From the NCBI GenBank assembly GCA_038319115.1, contig JBBQCV010000004.1, forward strand, positions 1 to 49,074: 49,074 nucleotides of DNA, given 5' to 3'. The stretch is from SZAS-79 sp038319115 (lineage in GTDB: Bacteria > Pseudomonadota > Gammaproteobacteria > Burkholderiales > SG8-39). Shown piece after piece: positions 1 through 8,185 of the stretch. Within the stretch, counting starts at the first letter, position 1. Each line of letters starts with the position of its first letter. The translations under genes were made by a program, and so were the position numbers. A model generated the notes under the pieces. It was not told the origin of the DNA. It saw only the letters and a list, made by a program, of their open reading frames with translations, and did not search any database.

Positions 1-62
1 CCCTTTTTCTTTGGCATCTCCCATTTCCGTTCCCACCTTTTAAGAGCGCGCCATTCACTCGG

Positions 63-809
63 ATGCATAGCGACGATCACGCAGGCAAAGTGCGACTTCA
101 CTACTTCAAGGGCCGTGGACGGGCGGAAACGACGCGGTGGATGTTGGCGATCAGCCAGATTGCGTTTGAGAACGTGTCGGTCGACACGCCGGAAGCGCTC
201 GCCGCACTGCGTGCCTCAGGCAAACTCCCGTTCGACCAGATGCCTCTGCTTGAGATTGACGGGCTGAACCTGAGCCAGTCGAGCGCGATGATCCGCTATT
301 TGGCTCGCCGCGGTGGATATTACGGCGAGACTGATGCGGAGGCGCTCTGGTGCGACCTGATCGCCGGAGCCGTCGCCGACTTGGCCGAGACCGCGATGCA
401 GGCGGCGTTCCAGCCGACGAAAGAAATCGCGATAGCAAACTTACGCAGCCAGTTTAAGAAATTCGGACCACGATTCGAGGCGCGGCTGGCCGAGAATGGT
501 ACGGGTTTCTGCGTCGGTGCCCGCTTCACGTTCGCTGATGTTGTTCTGGCGGAGGCGTTGAGCGCCTATTTGGACTGGGTGCCGGATATCCTTGAAGGCA
601 GCTCCCTTCTGGCAGTGCTGCATGAGAAGGTTCTAAGCGCCCCGGGCATCGCTCACTATCTGAATTCGGCGCAAAGGTATCCGATGGCGGGAAATGACTA
701 CGTGATTGATGTCGCCAGTGTCCTGCAACGGGCGCTGCCATCCCATATGCCCGAGCCTTACCGGTTTATTCCCGTTGGGGCCCAACGTCCGGGGCCAGTC
801 GCGAAGTAG
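63..809 (+). CDS. Glutathione S-transferase family protein
   Basis: This 248-residue protein has the two-domain plan of soluble glutathione S-transferases. The N-terminus reads like a thioredoxin-fold GST domain of the sigma/alpha-like type: a Tyr-Phe pair near residues 14-15 followed by Gly-Arg-Gly-Arg-Ala-Glu, then a Gln-Met-Pro-Leu-Leu segment near residue 60 (the cis-Pro loop) and a Gln-Ser-Ser-Ala motif near residue 72 that normally contacts the gamma-glutamyl part of glutathione. The C-terminal half is helical. Family members conjugate or reduce compounds with glutathione in the cytoplasm, often in detoxification or aromatic catabolism; the substrate here cannot be told. It stands alone, converging on spoT with 15 bases between stops. 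The tail after residue 215 is longer than in typical members. Family assignment is secure, function is not. Confidence 0.85.
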   Translation: MHSDDHAGKVRLHYFKGRGRAETTRWMLAISQIAFENVSVDTPEALAALRASGKLPFDQMPLLEIDGLNLSQSSAMIRYLARRGGYYGETDAEALWCDLIAGAVADLAETAMQAAFQPTKEIAIANLRSQFKKFGPRFEARLAENGTGFCVGARFTFADVVLAEALSAYLDWVPDILEGSSLLAVLHEKVLSAPGIAHYLNSAQRYPMAGNDYVIDVASVLQRALPSHMPEPYRFIPVGAQRPGPVAK

Positions 810-824
810 CCCGCCGTGGCGGGA

Positions 825-2954
825 CTACTCCCGCATCCGCGCCAGCTTCACCACATCGGGCAGCCGTCGCAGCGAGCGCATGACACGCGCGAGATGCTGG
901 CGGTGCGCGACTTCGAGCACGAACAGCATCGTGGTGTAGAGCGAGCGATCCTCGTCCATGGTGATCGAGTCGATATTGGATCCGGCATCGGCGATTTCGG
1001 ACGCGACCTTGGCGAGCACGCCGCGCTGGTTGGTCACCGTGACCTGGATCGCGGCCTGGAAGAGCTTGGCGGTGGCCGCGTCCCATTCCACGTCGATCCA
1101 GTTGTCGGGCTCGTTCTTGAGCGAGCGCTCGATCTGGTGGCAGTCGGCGGCGTGCACGACGAGGCCCTGGCCCTTCTTGATCGACCCGACGATGTGGTCG
1201 CCGGGGATCGGGCGGCAGCAGGAGGCCAGCTGCACGGCCATGCCTTCGGTGCCGCGGATGATTACGCTGCCCACGGGGCGCGCCGCGCCCTTGGCTTCGT
1301 CCTTCGGGTGCTCGCGAAAGCGCAGCAGGCGCCGCGCCATCACCGCGGGGAGTTGCTTGCCCAGGCCGATGTCGGCCAGCACTTCCTGGCGCGACCGGGC
1401 CCCGCTGTCGCGCACGGCGCGGTCCCAGTTCTGCGCGTCGATGTCGCCGATTGCGATGTCGAGCGGCCGCAGGGCCTGCTCGAGCAGGCGCTCGCCCAGC
1501 GCCGCGGACTCGTCGTACTGCATGGTCTTGAGGAAATGGCGGATGTTCGAGCGCGCCTTGCCGGTGCGCACGAACTGCAGCCAGCCCGGGCTGGGCTTGG
1601 CGTGGCTGGCAGTCACGATCTCCACGCGGTCGCCATTGCGCAGTTCGGTGCGCAAGGGGACCAGCTCACTGTTGACCTTGGCCGCCACGCAGCGGTTGCC
1701 GATGTCGGTGTGCACCGCATAGGCCATGTCGACCGCAGTCGCCCCGCGGGGCAATGAAAGGATCCGCCCGAGCGGGGTGAACACGTAGACCTCGTCGGGA
1801 AAGAGATCCACCTTGATGTGCTCGAGGAACTCGGCCGAATCGCCCGACTGGTTCTGGATCTCGAGCAGCGATTGCAGCCACTGGTGGGTTTTCTTCTGCA
1901 GGTCCGACAGCGTTGCGCCTTCGTCCTTGTACATCCAGTGCGAGGCAACGCCGGTCTCGGCGATGCGGTGCATCTGCTCGGTGCGGATCTGCAATTCCAC
2001 CGGCGTGCCGAACGGGCCGATCAGCGTGGTGTGAAGAGACTGGTAGCCGTTGGCCTTGGGAATCGCGATGTAGTCCTTGAACTTGCCCGGCACGGGCTTG
2101 TACAGGCTGTGCAGCGCGCCGAGCGCGAGGTAGCAGGCCGGGATGCCTTCCTTCACGATCACGCGAAAACCATAGATGTCGTGGACCTCGGAGAACGTGA
2201 GGTGCTTTTCCAGCATCTTCTTGTAGGTGCTGTAGATGTGCTTCTCGCGCCCGTTGACGCCGGCTTCGATGACCGCGTCGGCCAGCCGCGCCTTGATCGC
2301 CTCCTGGGTCTTGCCGACGACTTCGCGCCGGTTGCCGCGCGCCGAGCGCTGCGCCTTGGTGAGCACGCTGTGGCGCAGCGGGTACAAATGGGCAAACGAC
2401 AGCTCCTCGAGCTCCTGGTACAGGTTGTTCAGGCCGAGCCGGTTGGCGATCGGCGCATAGATCTCGCGCGTTTCGCGCGCTACGCGGCGGCGCTTGGCAT
2501 TGGAGACCGCCCCCAGCGTGCGCATGTTGTGCAGCCGGTCAGCCAGCTTGATCAGGATGACGCGCACGTCGCGCGCCATCGCCAGCAGCATCTTGCGGAA
2601 GTTTTCCGCCTGGGCATCCTCGGCCGACTGGAACTCGATCTTGTCGAGCTTCGACAGGCCATCGACGAGGTCGGCCACGGGGCGGCCGAAGGTGTCGGAA
2701 ATCTCGTCCTTGGTGACGGAGGTGTCCTCCATCACGTCGTGCAACAGCGCGGCCATCAGCGCCTGGCTGTCCATGTGCCAGCCGGCGAGGATCTCGGTGA
2801 CCGCGAGGGGGTGGGAAATGTACGGCTCGCCCGACTGGCGGGTCTGGCCGGCATGAGCCGCTTCGCTGAAGCGGTACGCTTCGCCGATCTTGGCGATGTC
2901 GGCCTGCTTCAGGTAACTGAACAGGCCTTCGTTCAGCGCGGTGACGGCAGCCAT
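825..2954 (-). CDS. spoT: Bifunctional (p)ppGpp synthetase/hydrolase, RelA/SpoT family
   Basis: This 709-residue protein makes and breaks the stringent-response alarmone (p)ppGpp. The HD hydrolase domain has His72-Asp73 and Glu77-Asp78, so hydrolysis should be active. The synthetase domain carries Lys-Phe-Lys-Asp at 291-294, where bifunctional enzymes have the basic RxKD motif and synthetase-only RelA has an acidic one, followed by the conserved Pro-Lys-Ala-Asn-Gly-Tyr-Gln-Ser-Leu-His. A TGS domain lies near residues 385-445 and an ACT domain in the last 75 residues. It is the last gene of yicC-gmk-rpoZ-spoT, the arrangement also seen around E. coli rpoZ-spoT. The name spoT is used because of the intact hydrolase centre and the rpoZ neighbourhood. 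Confidence 0.96.
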   Translation of the reverse strand: MAAVTALNEGLFSYLKQADIAKIGEAYRFSEAAHAGQTRQSGEPYISHPLAVTEILAGWHMDSQALMAALLHDVMEDTSVTKDEISDTFGRPVADLVDGLSKLDKIEFQSAEDAQAENFRKMLLAMARDVRVILIKLADRLHNMRTLGAVSNAKRRRVARETREIYAPIANRLGLNNLYQELEELSFAHLYPLRHSVLTKAQRSARGNRREVVGKTQEAIKARLADAVIEAGVNGREKHIYSTYKKMLEKHLTFSEVHDIYGFRVIVKEGIPACYLALGALHSLYKPVPGKFKDYIAIPKANGYQSLHTTLIGPFGTPVELQIRTEQMHRIAETGVASHWMYKDEGATLSDLQKKTHQWLQSLLEIQNQSGDSAEFLEHIKVDLFPDEVYVFTPLGRILSLPRGATAVDMAYAVHTDIGNRCVAAKVNSELVPLRTELRNGDRVEIVTASHAKPSPGWLQFVRTGKARSNIRHFLKTMQYDESAALGERLLEQALRPLDIAIGDIDAQNWDRAVRDSGARSRQEVLADIGLGKQLPAVMARRLLRFREHPKDEAKGAARPVGSVIIRGTEGMAVQLASCCRPIPGDHIVGSIKKGQGLVVHAADCHQIERSLKNEPDNWIDVEWDAATAKLFQAAIQVTVTNQRGVLAKVASEIADAGSNIDSITMDEDRSLYTTMLFVLEVAHRQHLARVMRSLRRLPDVVKLARMRE

Positions 2955-3054
2955 CGGGGGGTGGGCTAAGGCGGGCGCCTGCGTTTGCAGTGCGGGATCG
3001 ATGTCCGGTGCGGCTGGCCCCCTCTTGCCAGACGGGCGCCGGACACCTCAGGGG

Positions 3055-3285
3055 TCAGGGCGTCGCGATCGGCATCGGCGAGGCGGGGTTCTTCTTGAGC
3101 ACCTCGAGGCCGACCTTGCCGCTGGCGATCTCGCGCAGCGCGATCACCGTGGGCTTGTCCTTGTTGGGCTCCACCAGCGGGGAAGCACCCGTGCAGACCT
3201 GGCGTGCGCGGTAGGTCGCGGCCAGGGTGAGCTGGAAACGGTTGGGGATGCGCTTGAGGCAATCGTCGACGGTAATGCGTGCCAT
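3055..3285 (-). CDS. rpoZ: DNA-directed RNA polymerase omega subunit
   Basis: A 76-residue protein with the typical omega start (Met-Ala-Arg-Ile-Thr-Val-Asp-Asp-Cys) and the Asn-Arg-Phe-Gln-Leu-Thr-Leu-Ala-Ala-Thr-Tyr-Arg-Ala-Arg-Gln segment that packs against the beta-prime subunit. Omega helps assemble RNA polymerase and, in proteobacteria, forms part of one ppGpp-binding site, which fits its place directly upstream of spoT. It lies 3 bases after gmk and 100 bases before spoT. Length and sequence are normal for a betaproteobacterium. Confidence 0.95.
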   Translation of the reverse strand: MARITVDDCLKRIPNRFQLTLAATYRARQVCTGASPLVEPNKDKPTVIALREIASGKVGLEVLKKNPASPMPIATP

Positions 3286-3288
3286 GGT

Positions 3289-3897
3289 CTAGTTCCCGAG
3301 TCTGAAGAGTTCCGGATGCCGCGCAAGTTGCCTGGCTGTGCCCAGGCGCGCGCTGCGTATGATCGCGAGGAGGTCTTGGGAGGCCTCATCGAAGTCCTTG
3401 TTAATAATAGCATAATTGAACTCCGGCGAGTGGCTGATCTCGTCCCTCGCGACGGCCATGCGGCGGCGGATGACCTCGGCGGAGTCCTGGCCGCGCTTCT
3501 GCATGCGCCGCTCCAGCTCTTCGATCGACGGCGGCAGGACGAAAATGCCTGTGCAATCAGGGTACAGGCGGCGCACCTGCTGGGCGCCCTGCCAGTCGAT
3601 CTCGAGGATCAGGTCGTGCCCGAGGGCGAGTTCGCGGTTGAGCGTGGCCTCCGAGGTGCCGTACCGGTAGCCATGCACCTCGGCCGATTCGAGGAATTCG
3701 CCGCGCTCGAGCATGGCGAGGAAGGCCGGATCGTCGACGAAGTGGTATTCGCGCCCATCCTGCTCGCCGGGCCGCGGGGTGCGCGTGGTGTAGGACACCG
3801 AAAGCCGCAGCGCGGGGTCGGCTTTCAGCGCCGCGCCAATCAGCGAGGATTTGCCTGCGCCTGAGGGCGCGGTGATCACGATCAGGTGCCCGCTCAT
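3289..3897 (-). CDS. gmk: Guanylate kinase
   Basis: A 202-residue cytoplasmic enzyme that phosphorylates GMP to GDP with ATP. The P-loop Ala-Pro-Ser-Gly-Ala-Gly-Lys-Ser-Ser lies at residues 10-18. The GMP-binding region with Ser-Tyr-Thr-Thr-Arg-Thr-Pro-Arg-Pro-Gly-Glu follows near residues 35-45, and the Asp-Gly-Arg-Glu-Tyr-His-Phe-Val motif comes next. Length is normal. It follows yicC with 3 bases between the genes and precedes rpoZ, so the four-gene run is probably one transcript. It links guanine nucleotide supply with the (p)ppGpp enzyme downstream. Confidence 0.97.
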   Translation of the reverse strand: MSGHLIVITAPSGAGKSSLIGAALKADPALRLSVSYTTRTPRPGEQDGREYHFVDDPAFLAMLERGEFLESAEVHGYRYGTSEATLNRELALGHDLILEIDWQGAQQVRRLYPDCTGIFVLPPSIEELERRMQKRGQDSAEVIRRRMAVARDEISHSPEFNYAIINKDFDEASQDLLAIIRSARLGTARQLARHPELFRLGN

Positions 3898-3900
3898 GGC

Positions 3901-4767
3901 CTACTCGATGTTCTGCACCTGCTCGCGCATCTGCTCGATGAGGAGCTTGAGCTCGAGCGCGCAGTCGGAAATGGCCTGCGAGGCGGCTTTGGAGCCGAGG
4001 GTGTTGGCCTCGCGGTTGAGCTCCTGCATGAGGAAGTCGAGGCGCTTGCCGGCCGCGCCGCCCTTGGCCAGCACGCGCTCGACCTCGCTCAGGTGCGTGA
4101 CCAGGCGCTGGAGCTCCTCGTCCACGTCGATCTTGATGCCGAACAGCGCGATCTCCTGGCGCACGCGCTCGTCGTCGGCCGAACCCAGCGCTTCGCGCAG
4201 CCGCTGCGCCATCTTCTCCTGGTAGGCGGCGATGGCTTCCGGCACCAGCGGCGCGACCGCGGCGGCGCTCTTCTTCATGGTGGCCACGCGTTCACGGATC
4301 ACCGTTGCGAGCCTCGCGCCTTCGCGCGCGCGCGCGGCGACGAGTTCAGCTATCGCGGTCGCGCCGAGCGCGGCGGCCTTGTCGCGCAATTCGGCTTCCG
4401 ACACCGTTCCTTCGGCGAGCACGCCGGGCCAGCGCAGGATGTCGGCGGTGCGCAGCGGCCCAGCCTCGGGCATGGCGGTGCGCACGATGGCGGCGAGCTT
4501 GCCGAGTTCCTCGAGCGCGGTGACGTTGAGTGCCTGGGCGCGCGGCCCGGTGGCGGCGGTGGAAATCGACAGCCGGCAATCCACCTTGCCGCGCGAAAGG
4601 CGCGCGCTGATCGCTTCGCGCAGGCCGGCTTCGAGCATGCGCAGTTCGTCGGGTACGCGAAACTGGATGTCGAGGTAGCGCGAATTTACCGAGCGCAGCT
4701 CGATATTGAGCGTCCCGCCGGTGATCTCCGCCGACGCGGTGGCGTATCCGGTCATGCTGTGGATCAT
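3901..4767 (-). CDS. yicC: YicC/YloC family endoribonuclease
   Basis: This 288-residue protein has the family's hallmark start (Met-Ile-His-Ser-Met-Thr-Gly-Tyr-Ala) and the Asn-Ser-Arg-Tyr-Leu-Asp segment near residues 28-33. The C-terminal domain has the characteristic Glu-Leu-Asn-Arg-Glu-Ala-Asn-Thr-Leu-Gly-Ser-Lys. YicC/YloC proteins have been described as metal-dependent endoribonucleases taking part in RNA turnover. It is the first gene of the gmk-rpoZ-spoT run and is divergent from the kinase gene at 4888, with about 120 bases between them that must hold both promoters. The family call is firm; the cellular targets are unknown. Confidence 0.93.
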   Translation of the reverse strand: MIHSMTGYATASAEITGGTLNIELRSVNSRYLDIQFRVPDELRMLEAGLREAISARLSRGKVDCRLSISTAATGPRAQALNVTALEELGKLAAIVRTAMPEAGPLRTADILRWPGVLAEGTVSEAELRDKAAALGATAIAELVAARAREGARLATVIRERVATMKKSAAAVAPLVPEAIAAYQEKMAQRLREALGSADDERVRQEIALFGIKIDVDEELQRLVTHLSEVERVLAKGGAAGKRLDFLMQELNREANTLGSKAASQAISDCALELKLLIEQMREQVQNIE

Positions 4768-4887
4768 GGAGCACGCAATGTGAGGTGATGTGAGGGCGAG
4801 TGTGCACTACTGCGCAGCCCCCAGGAGTCAGGCGCGTATCATAACAGTCTGCCGCACACGCCCGCCGCCTCCGCCGCGCGACCTTCC

Positions 4888-5889
4888 GTGACCGAAATCA
4901 AACAGGCCAACCAGTCACTGCCGGAAGGCTTCCAGCTCGAGGATTACCGCATCCTGCGCGTGCTCGCCGCGGGAGGATTTTCGTTCGTGTACCTCGCGCA
5001 CGACGAGAAGGAAGTCCCGGTCGCGATCAAGGAGTACCTGCCTGCATCGCTTGCGCTGCGCACCGACGGCAAACCCGCGCCCGCGGTACCGGAGGCAAAC
5101 CTCGCGATATTCCGCTACGGCATGAAATGCTTTTTCGAAGAGGGCCGCGCCCTCGCGACGCTCTCGCACCCGAACGTGGTGCGCGTGCTCAACTTCTTTC
5201 GCGCCAACGACACGGTGTACATGGTCATGCGCTACGAGCGCGGCCGCACGCTGCAGGAGCACATCCAGGCGCGCCGGGGTCCGCTGTCCGAAGCGTGGAT
5301 CCGGCGCACTTTCAGCCAGCTCCTGCACGGCCTGCGCGAAGTGCACTCGCACAAGCTGCTGCACCTGGACATCAAGCCGGGCAACATTTACGTGCGTAAC
5401 GACGGCTCGCCGCTGCTCATCGATTTCGGCGCCGCGCGCCAGACGCTTACCGCCGAGGGCACCCAGCTCCCGCCGATGTACACCCCGGGTTACGCGTCGC
5501 CCGAGCACTACGCCAACCGGCAGAACCTCGGCCCTTGGAGCGACATGTATTCGGTCGGCGCGGCCATGTATGCCTGCCTGTCGGCCGATGCGCCGCAGCC
5601 CGCCGACCGGCGGATCGAGTCCGACAAGGTCGAGCCGGCGCGTAAGGCGTGGAGCGGCAAGTTCACCAGCCAGCTGCTCGACACCATCGACTGGTGCATG
5701 CGCCTGGATCACCTCGAGCGCCCGCAAAGCGTGCTGGCCCTGCAGAAGGCGCTGCTCGGGCAGAAGGATCCGGGCCATCGGGGCGAGGCGCCGCTCATGG
5801 ACCAGTTGAAGGGCATGCTCGGAAGGTTCACCAGGCGCGCGGCCGATGCGAACGAGAAGGTGGCTGCCGGCGAGGCACCGACCAAGTAA
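4888..5889 (+). CDS. Serine/threonine protein kinase
   Basis: A 333-residue cytoplasmic Hanks-type kinase. Visible motifs are a glycine-rich loop at about 27-34, the ATP-anchoring lysine in Val-Ala-Ile-Lys48, a likely helix-C Glu at 84-85, the catalytic loop His159-Leu-Asp-Ile-Lys-Pro-Gly-Asn166 (HLD in place of the commoner HRD), and Asp-Phe-Gly at 179-181. I see no membrane segment or sensor domain, unlike PknB-type receptor kinases, so it is a minimal soluble kinase. The start is GTG at 4888 with a poor ribosome-binding site. A PP2C phosphatase follows after 19 bases and is the obvious antagonist. Targets are unknown. Confidence 0.93.
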   Translation: MTEIKQANQSLPEGFQLEDYRILRVLAAGGFSFVYLAHDEKEVPVAIKEYLPASLALRTDGKPAPAVPEANLAIFRYGMKCFFEEGRALATLSHPNVVRVLNFFRANDTVYMVMRYERGRTLQEHIQARRGPLSEAWIRRTFSQLLHGLREVHSHKLLHLDIKPGNIYVRNDGSPLLIDFGAARQTLTAEGTQLPPMYTPGYASPEHYANRQNLGPWSDMYSVGAAMYACLSADAPQPADRRIESDKVEPARKAWSGKFTSQLLDTIDWCMRLDHLERPQSVLALQKALLGQKDPGHRGEAPLMDQLKGMLGRFTRRAADANEKVAAGEAPTK

Positions 5890-5908
5890 CGCCGGCCGCG
5901 GCACGTCG

Positions 5909-6832
5909 ATGAAATTTTCCATCTTCCAGGACAGCCGCCCGGGTGGGCGCGAGTACAACCAGGACCGCCTCGGGCACTGGTACACACGCGATTCGCTCCT
6001 TCTCGTGCTCGCCGACGGGATGGGCGGCCACCTGCTGGGCGAGGTGGCGGCACAGATCGCGGTCGATACGCTGGCAGCGGCGTTCCAGAACGAGGCGCAG
6101 ACCCGCCTCCCCGACCCCGGGCCATTCCTTGAACGCGGCGTGCGCCGTGCGCACGCCGCCATCGACGCCTACACCGAAAGGCTCCGCCTGCCGGATTCGC
6201 CGCGCACCACGCTCGTCGCCTGCGTCGTGCAGGACGGCACGGCGTGGTGGACCCACGTCGGGGATTCGCGCCTTTACCTCGTGCGCCGGGGCGCGGTCCT
6301 CGCGCGCACGCGCGACCACACGCGCGTGCAGCAACTGGTGGACCAGGGCCGCATCCGCGAAGAAGCCGTGAGCTCGCATCCCGAACGCAACCAGTTGCTG
6401 CAATGCCTTGGGGGCGGGCATGTACCGGTCATCGAACCCGCGTCGAGCGCGCCGCTGGCCCGGGAGGACATCCTCCTCCTGTGCTCGGACGGGTTCTGGG
6501 GACCGCTTTCCCAGGGCGTGATGCTGGGCAAGCTGGGCCAGAAGAGTCTTGCCGAAGCGTTGCCCGATTTGATGAGCCTCGCGCAAGTTCGCGGTGGTCC
6601 GGGGTGCGATAATCTGTCCGTCGTCGCAATCGACTGGGGTGACGACGCCGCCGGGCAGCACGCGCTGGCCGCCCCCATCACCGTGCCTTCGTACGATTTG
6701 CCCACCGACCCGCGCGCGCCAGGTGCCGACGATCCGGCGCTGGCCGAGGTGCCGATGACCGACGCCGAGATCGAGCAGGCGATCGCCGACCTCAAGGTGG
6801 TCCTTAAACAGCACAGCCAAGGAAAGAAATGA
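5909..6832 (+). CDS. PP2C-family protein serine/threonine phosphatase
   Basis: A 307-residue metal-dependent phosphatase. Metal and phosphate motifs are in order: Asn17-Gln-Asp19-Arg, Asp36-Gly-Met-Gly-Gly-His41, a Ser-Asp-Gly-Phe-Trp-Gly motif in the second half, and Asp-Asn-Leu-Ser-Val near the end of the domain. The last 60 or so residues are an acidic tail outside the catalytic fold. The ATG at 5909 was chosen over an upstream start at 5846 because the PP2C fold begins directly there and the longer form would overlap the kinase. It probably reverses phosphorylation by the kinase. Its TGA overlaps the ATG of rph by four bases. Confidence 0.92.
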   Translation: MKFSIFQDSRPGGREYNQDRLGHWYTRDSLLLVLADGMGGHLLGEVAAQIAVDTLAAAFQNEAQTRLPDPGPFLERGVRRAHAAIDAYTERLRLPDSPRTTLVACVVQDGTAWWTHVGDSRLYLVRRGAVLARTRDHTRVQQLVDQGRIREEAVSSHPERNQLLQCLGGGHVPVIEPASSAPLAREDILLLCSDGFWGPLSQGVMLGKLGQKSLAEALPDLMSLAQVRGGPGCDNLSVVAIDWGDDAAGQHALAAPITVPSYDLPTDPRAPGADDPALAEVPMTDAEIEQAIADLKVVLKQHSQGKK

Positions 6833-7545
6833 GACTTAGCAATCGACGGCCCGACGAGCTTCGCAAGGTTTCCATCGAGCGAAACTACACCAAGCATGCG
6901 GAAGGCTCGGTGCTGGTGTGCTTCGGCGACACCAAGGTGCTGTGCACCGCGAGCGTGGAAGCCAAGGTCCCACCGTTCCTCAAAGGCCGCGGCCAGGGGT
7001 GGCTGACGGCGGAGTACGGCATGCTGCCGCGGGCGACCAATACGCGTGGCGACAGGGAGGCCGCGCGCGGCAAGCAATCCGGCCGCACGCAGGAAATCCA
7101 GCGGCTCATCGGGCGCTCGATGCGCGCGGTCGTCGACCTCGCCCGGCTGGGCGAGCGCACGATTCAGATCGACTGCGACGTGTTGCAGGCCGACGGCGGC
7201 ACGCGCACGGCGTCGATCACCGGCGCATTCGTCGCCGTTCACGACGCCCTGACGTGGCTGAAGGCCCGTGGCACCATCGCCGAGCTGCCGTTGAAAGATT
7301 TTGTTGCCGCCGTGTCGGTCGGCGTGGTCGACGGCGTGCCCTTGCTCGACCTCGACTACGCAGAGGATTCCGCCTGTGGGACCGACATGAACGTGGTGAT
7401 GACCGGCAGCGGCGGGTTCGTGGAAGTGCAGGGCACCGCCGAAGGTGCGGCTTTCTCGCGCGCCGAACTCGACGCATTGCTCGTGCTGGCCGACAACGGC
7501 ATCCGCGATCTCGTGGCGATGCAAAAGCGCAGCCTCGGCCTGTGA
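6829..7545 (+). CDS. rph: Ribonuclease PH
   Basis: A 238-residue phosphorolytic exoribonuclease that trims the 3' ends of tRNA precursors. It starts with the family's Arg-Pro-Asp-Glu-Leu-Arg, has the Thr-Ala-Glu-Tyr-Gly-Met-Leu-Pro-Arg-Ala-Thr segment near residues 60-70 and the phosphate-binding Gly-Gly-Thr-Arg-Thr-Ala-Ser-Ile-Thr-Gly near 125-134. Length is normal. The ATG overlaps the phosphatase stop (ATGA), so the two are translationally coupled. The neighbour rdgB follows, as is common in proteobacteria. Confidence 0.97.
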   Translation: MRLSNRRPDELRKVSIERNYTKHAEGSVLVCFGDTKVLCTASVEAKVPPFLKGRGQGWLTAEYGMLPRATNTRGDREAARGKQSGRTQEIQRLIGRSMRAVVDLARLGERTIQIDCDVLQADGGTRTASITGAFVAVHDALTWLKARGTIAELPLKDFVAAVSVGVVDGVPLLDLDYAEDSACGTDMNVVMTGSGGFVEVQGTAEGAAFSRAELDALLVLADNGIRDLVAMQKRSLGL

Positions 7546-7582
7546 CCCCTCGACTTGTGAATCCACGCGGGCAACGCGCGGC

Positions 7583-8185
7583 GTGAAAAAGCTCGTCCTC
7601 GCGAGCGGCAACCCCGGCAAGCTCGGCGAGATCCGCGCTATGCTGGACCCGCTTGCGATCGAAGTGGTTTCTCAGGGCGACCTCGGCATCGCCGACGCCG
7701 ACGAACCGCACTGCACGTTCCTCGAGAACGCGCTCGCCAAGGCGCGGCACGCGAGCCTTGCCTCGGGACTGCCGGCGCTGGCGGACGACTCGGGGATCTG
7801 CGTCGACGCCCTTGCTGGCGAACCCGGCGTCGATTCGGCCTATTTCGCCGGCCACCAAGGCAACCGCGGAGAGCGCGATGCGCGCAACAACGCGAAATTG
7901 ATCGAGGCGCTCAGGGCCCACGTGGTGAAAACCGCGCACTATGTTTGCGTGATGGTGCTCGTGCGCCACGCCGCCGACCCGCAGCCGCTTGTGGCGCAGG
8001 GTGACTGGCACGGCGAGGTCACCGATCGGCCGCGCGGCAGCAATGGCTTTGGCTACGATCCCCTGTTCCTTGTTCGCGGCCTGGGCAAAACCGCCGCCGA
8101 ACTCGACAGCGCGCACAAGAATCGCATCAGCCATCGCGGCATCGCCCTGCGGGAGCTGGTGGCGCGCCTGCACGCAGCCGACTAA
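7583..8185 (+). CDS. rdgB: XTP/dITP diphosphatase (non-canonical purine NTP pyrophosphatase)
   Basis: A 200-residue enzyme that hydrolyses deaminated purine triphosphates (XTP, dITP, ITP) to monophosphates and so keeps them out of DNA and RNA. The start Lys-Lys-Leu-Val-Leu-Ala-Ser-Gly-Asn-Pro-Gly-Lys is the family nucleotide-binding motif. Glu-Asn-Ala-Leu-Ala-Lys-Ala and Leu-Ala-Asp-Asp-Ser-Gly follow, and a late Ser-His-Arg closes the active site. A GTG start at 7583 is used because conservation begins exactly there; upstream codons in the frame look non-coding. The stop overlaps the hemW start (TAATG). Confidence 0.95.
   Translation: MKKLVLASGNPGKLGEIRAMLDPLAIEVVSQGDLGIADADEPHCTFLENALAKARHASLASGLPALADDSGICVDALAGEPGVDSAYFAGHQGNRGERDARNNAKLIEALRAHVVKTAHYVCVMVLVRHAADPQPLVAQGDWHGEVTDRPRGSNGFGYDPLFLVRGLGKTAAELDSAHKNRISHRGIALRELVARLHAAD

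Noticed and set aside
816..2969. Two long plus-strand frames opposite spoT
   Set aside because: Shadows of spoT; composition is that of a reverse-complemented coding region.
4915..6162. 415-codon open frame antisense to the kinase and phosphatase
   Set aside because: It spans two well-supported genes on the other strand and contains no family motif.
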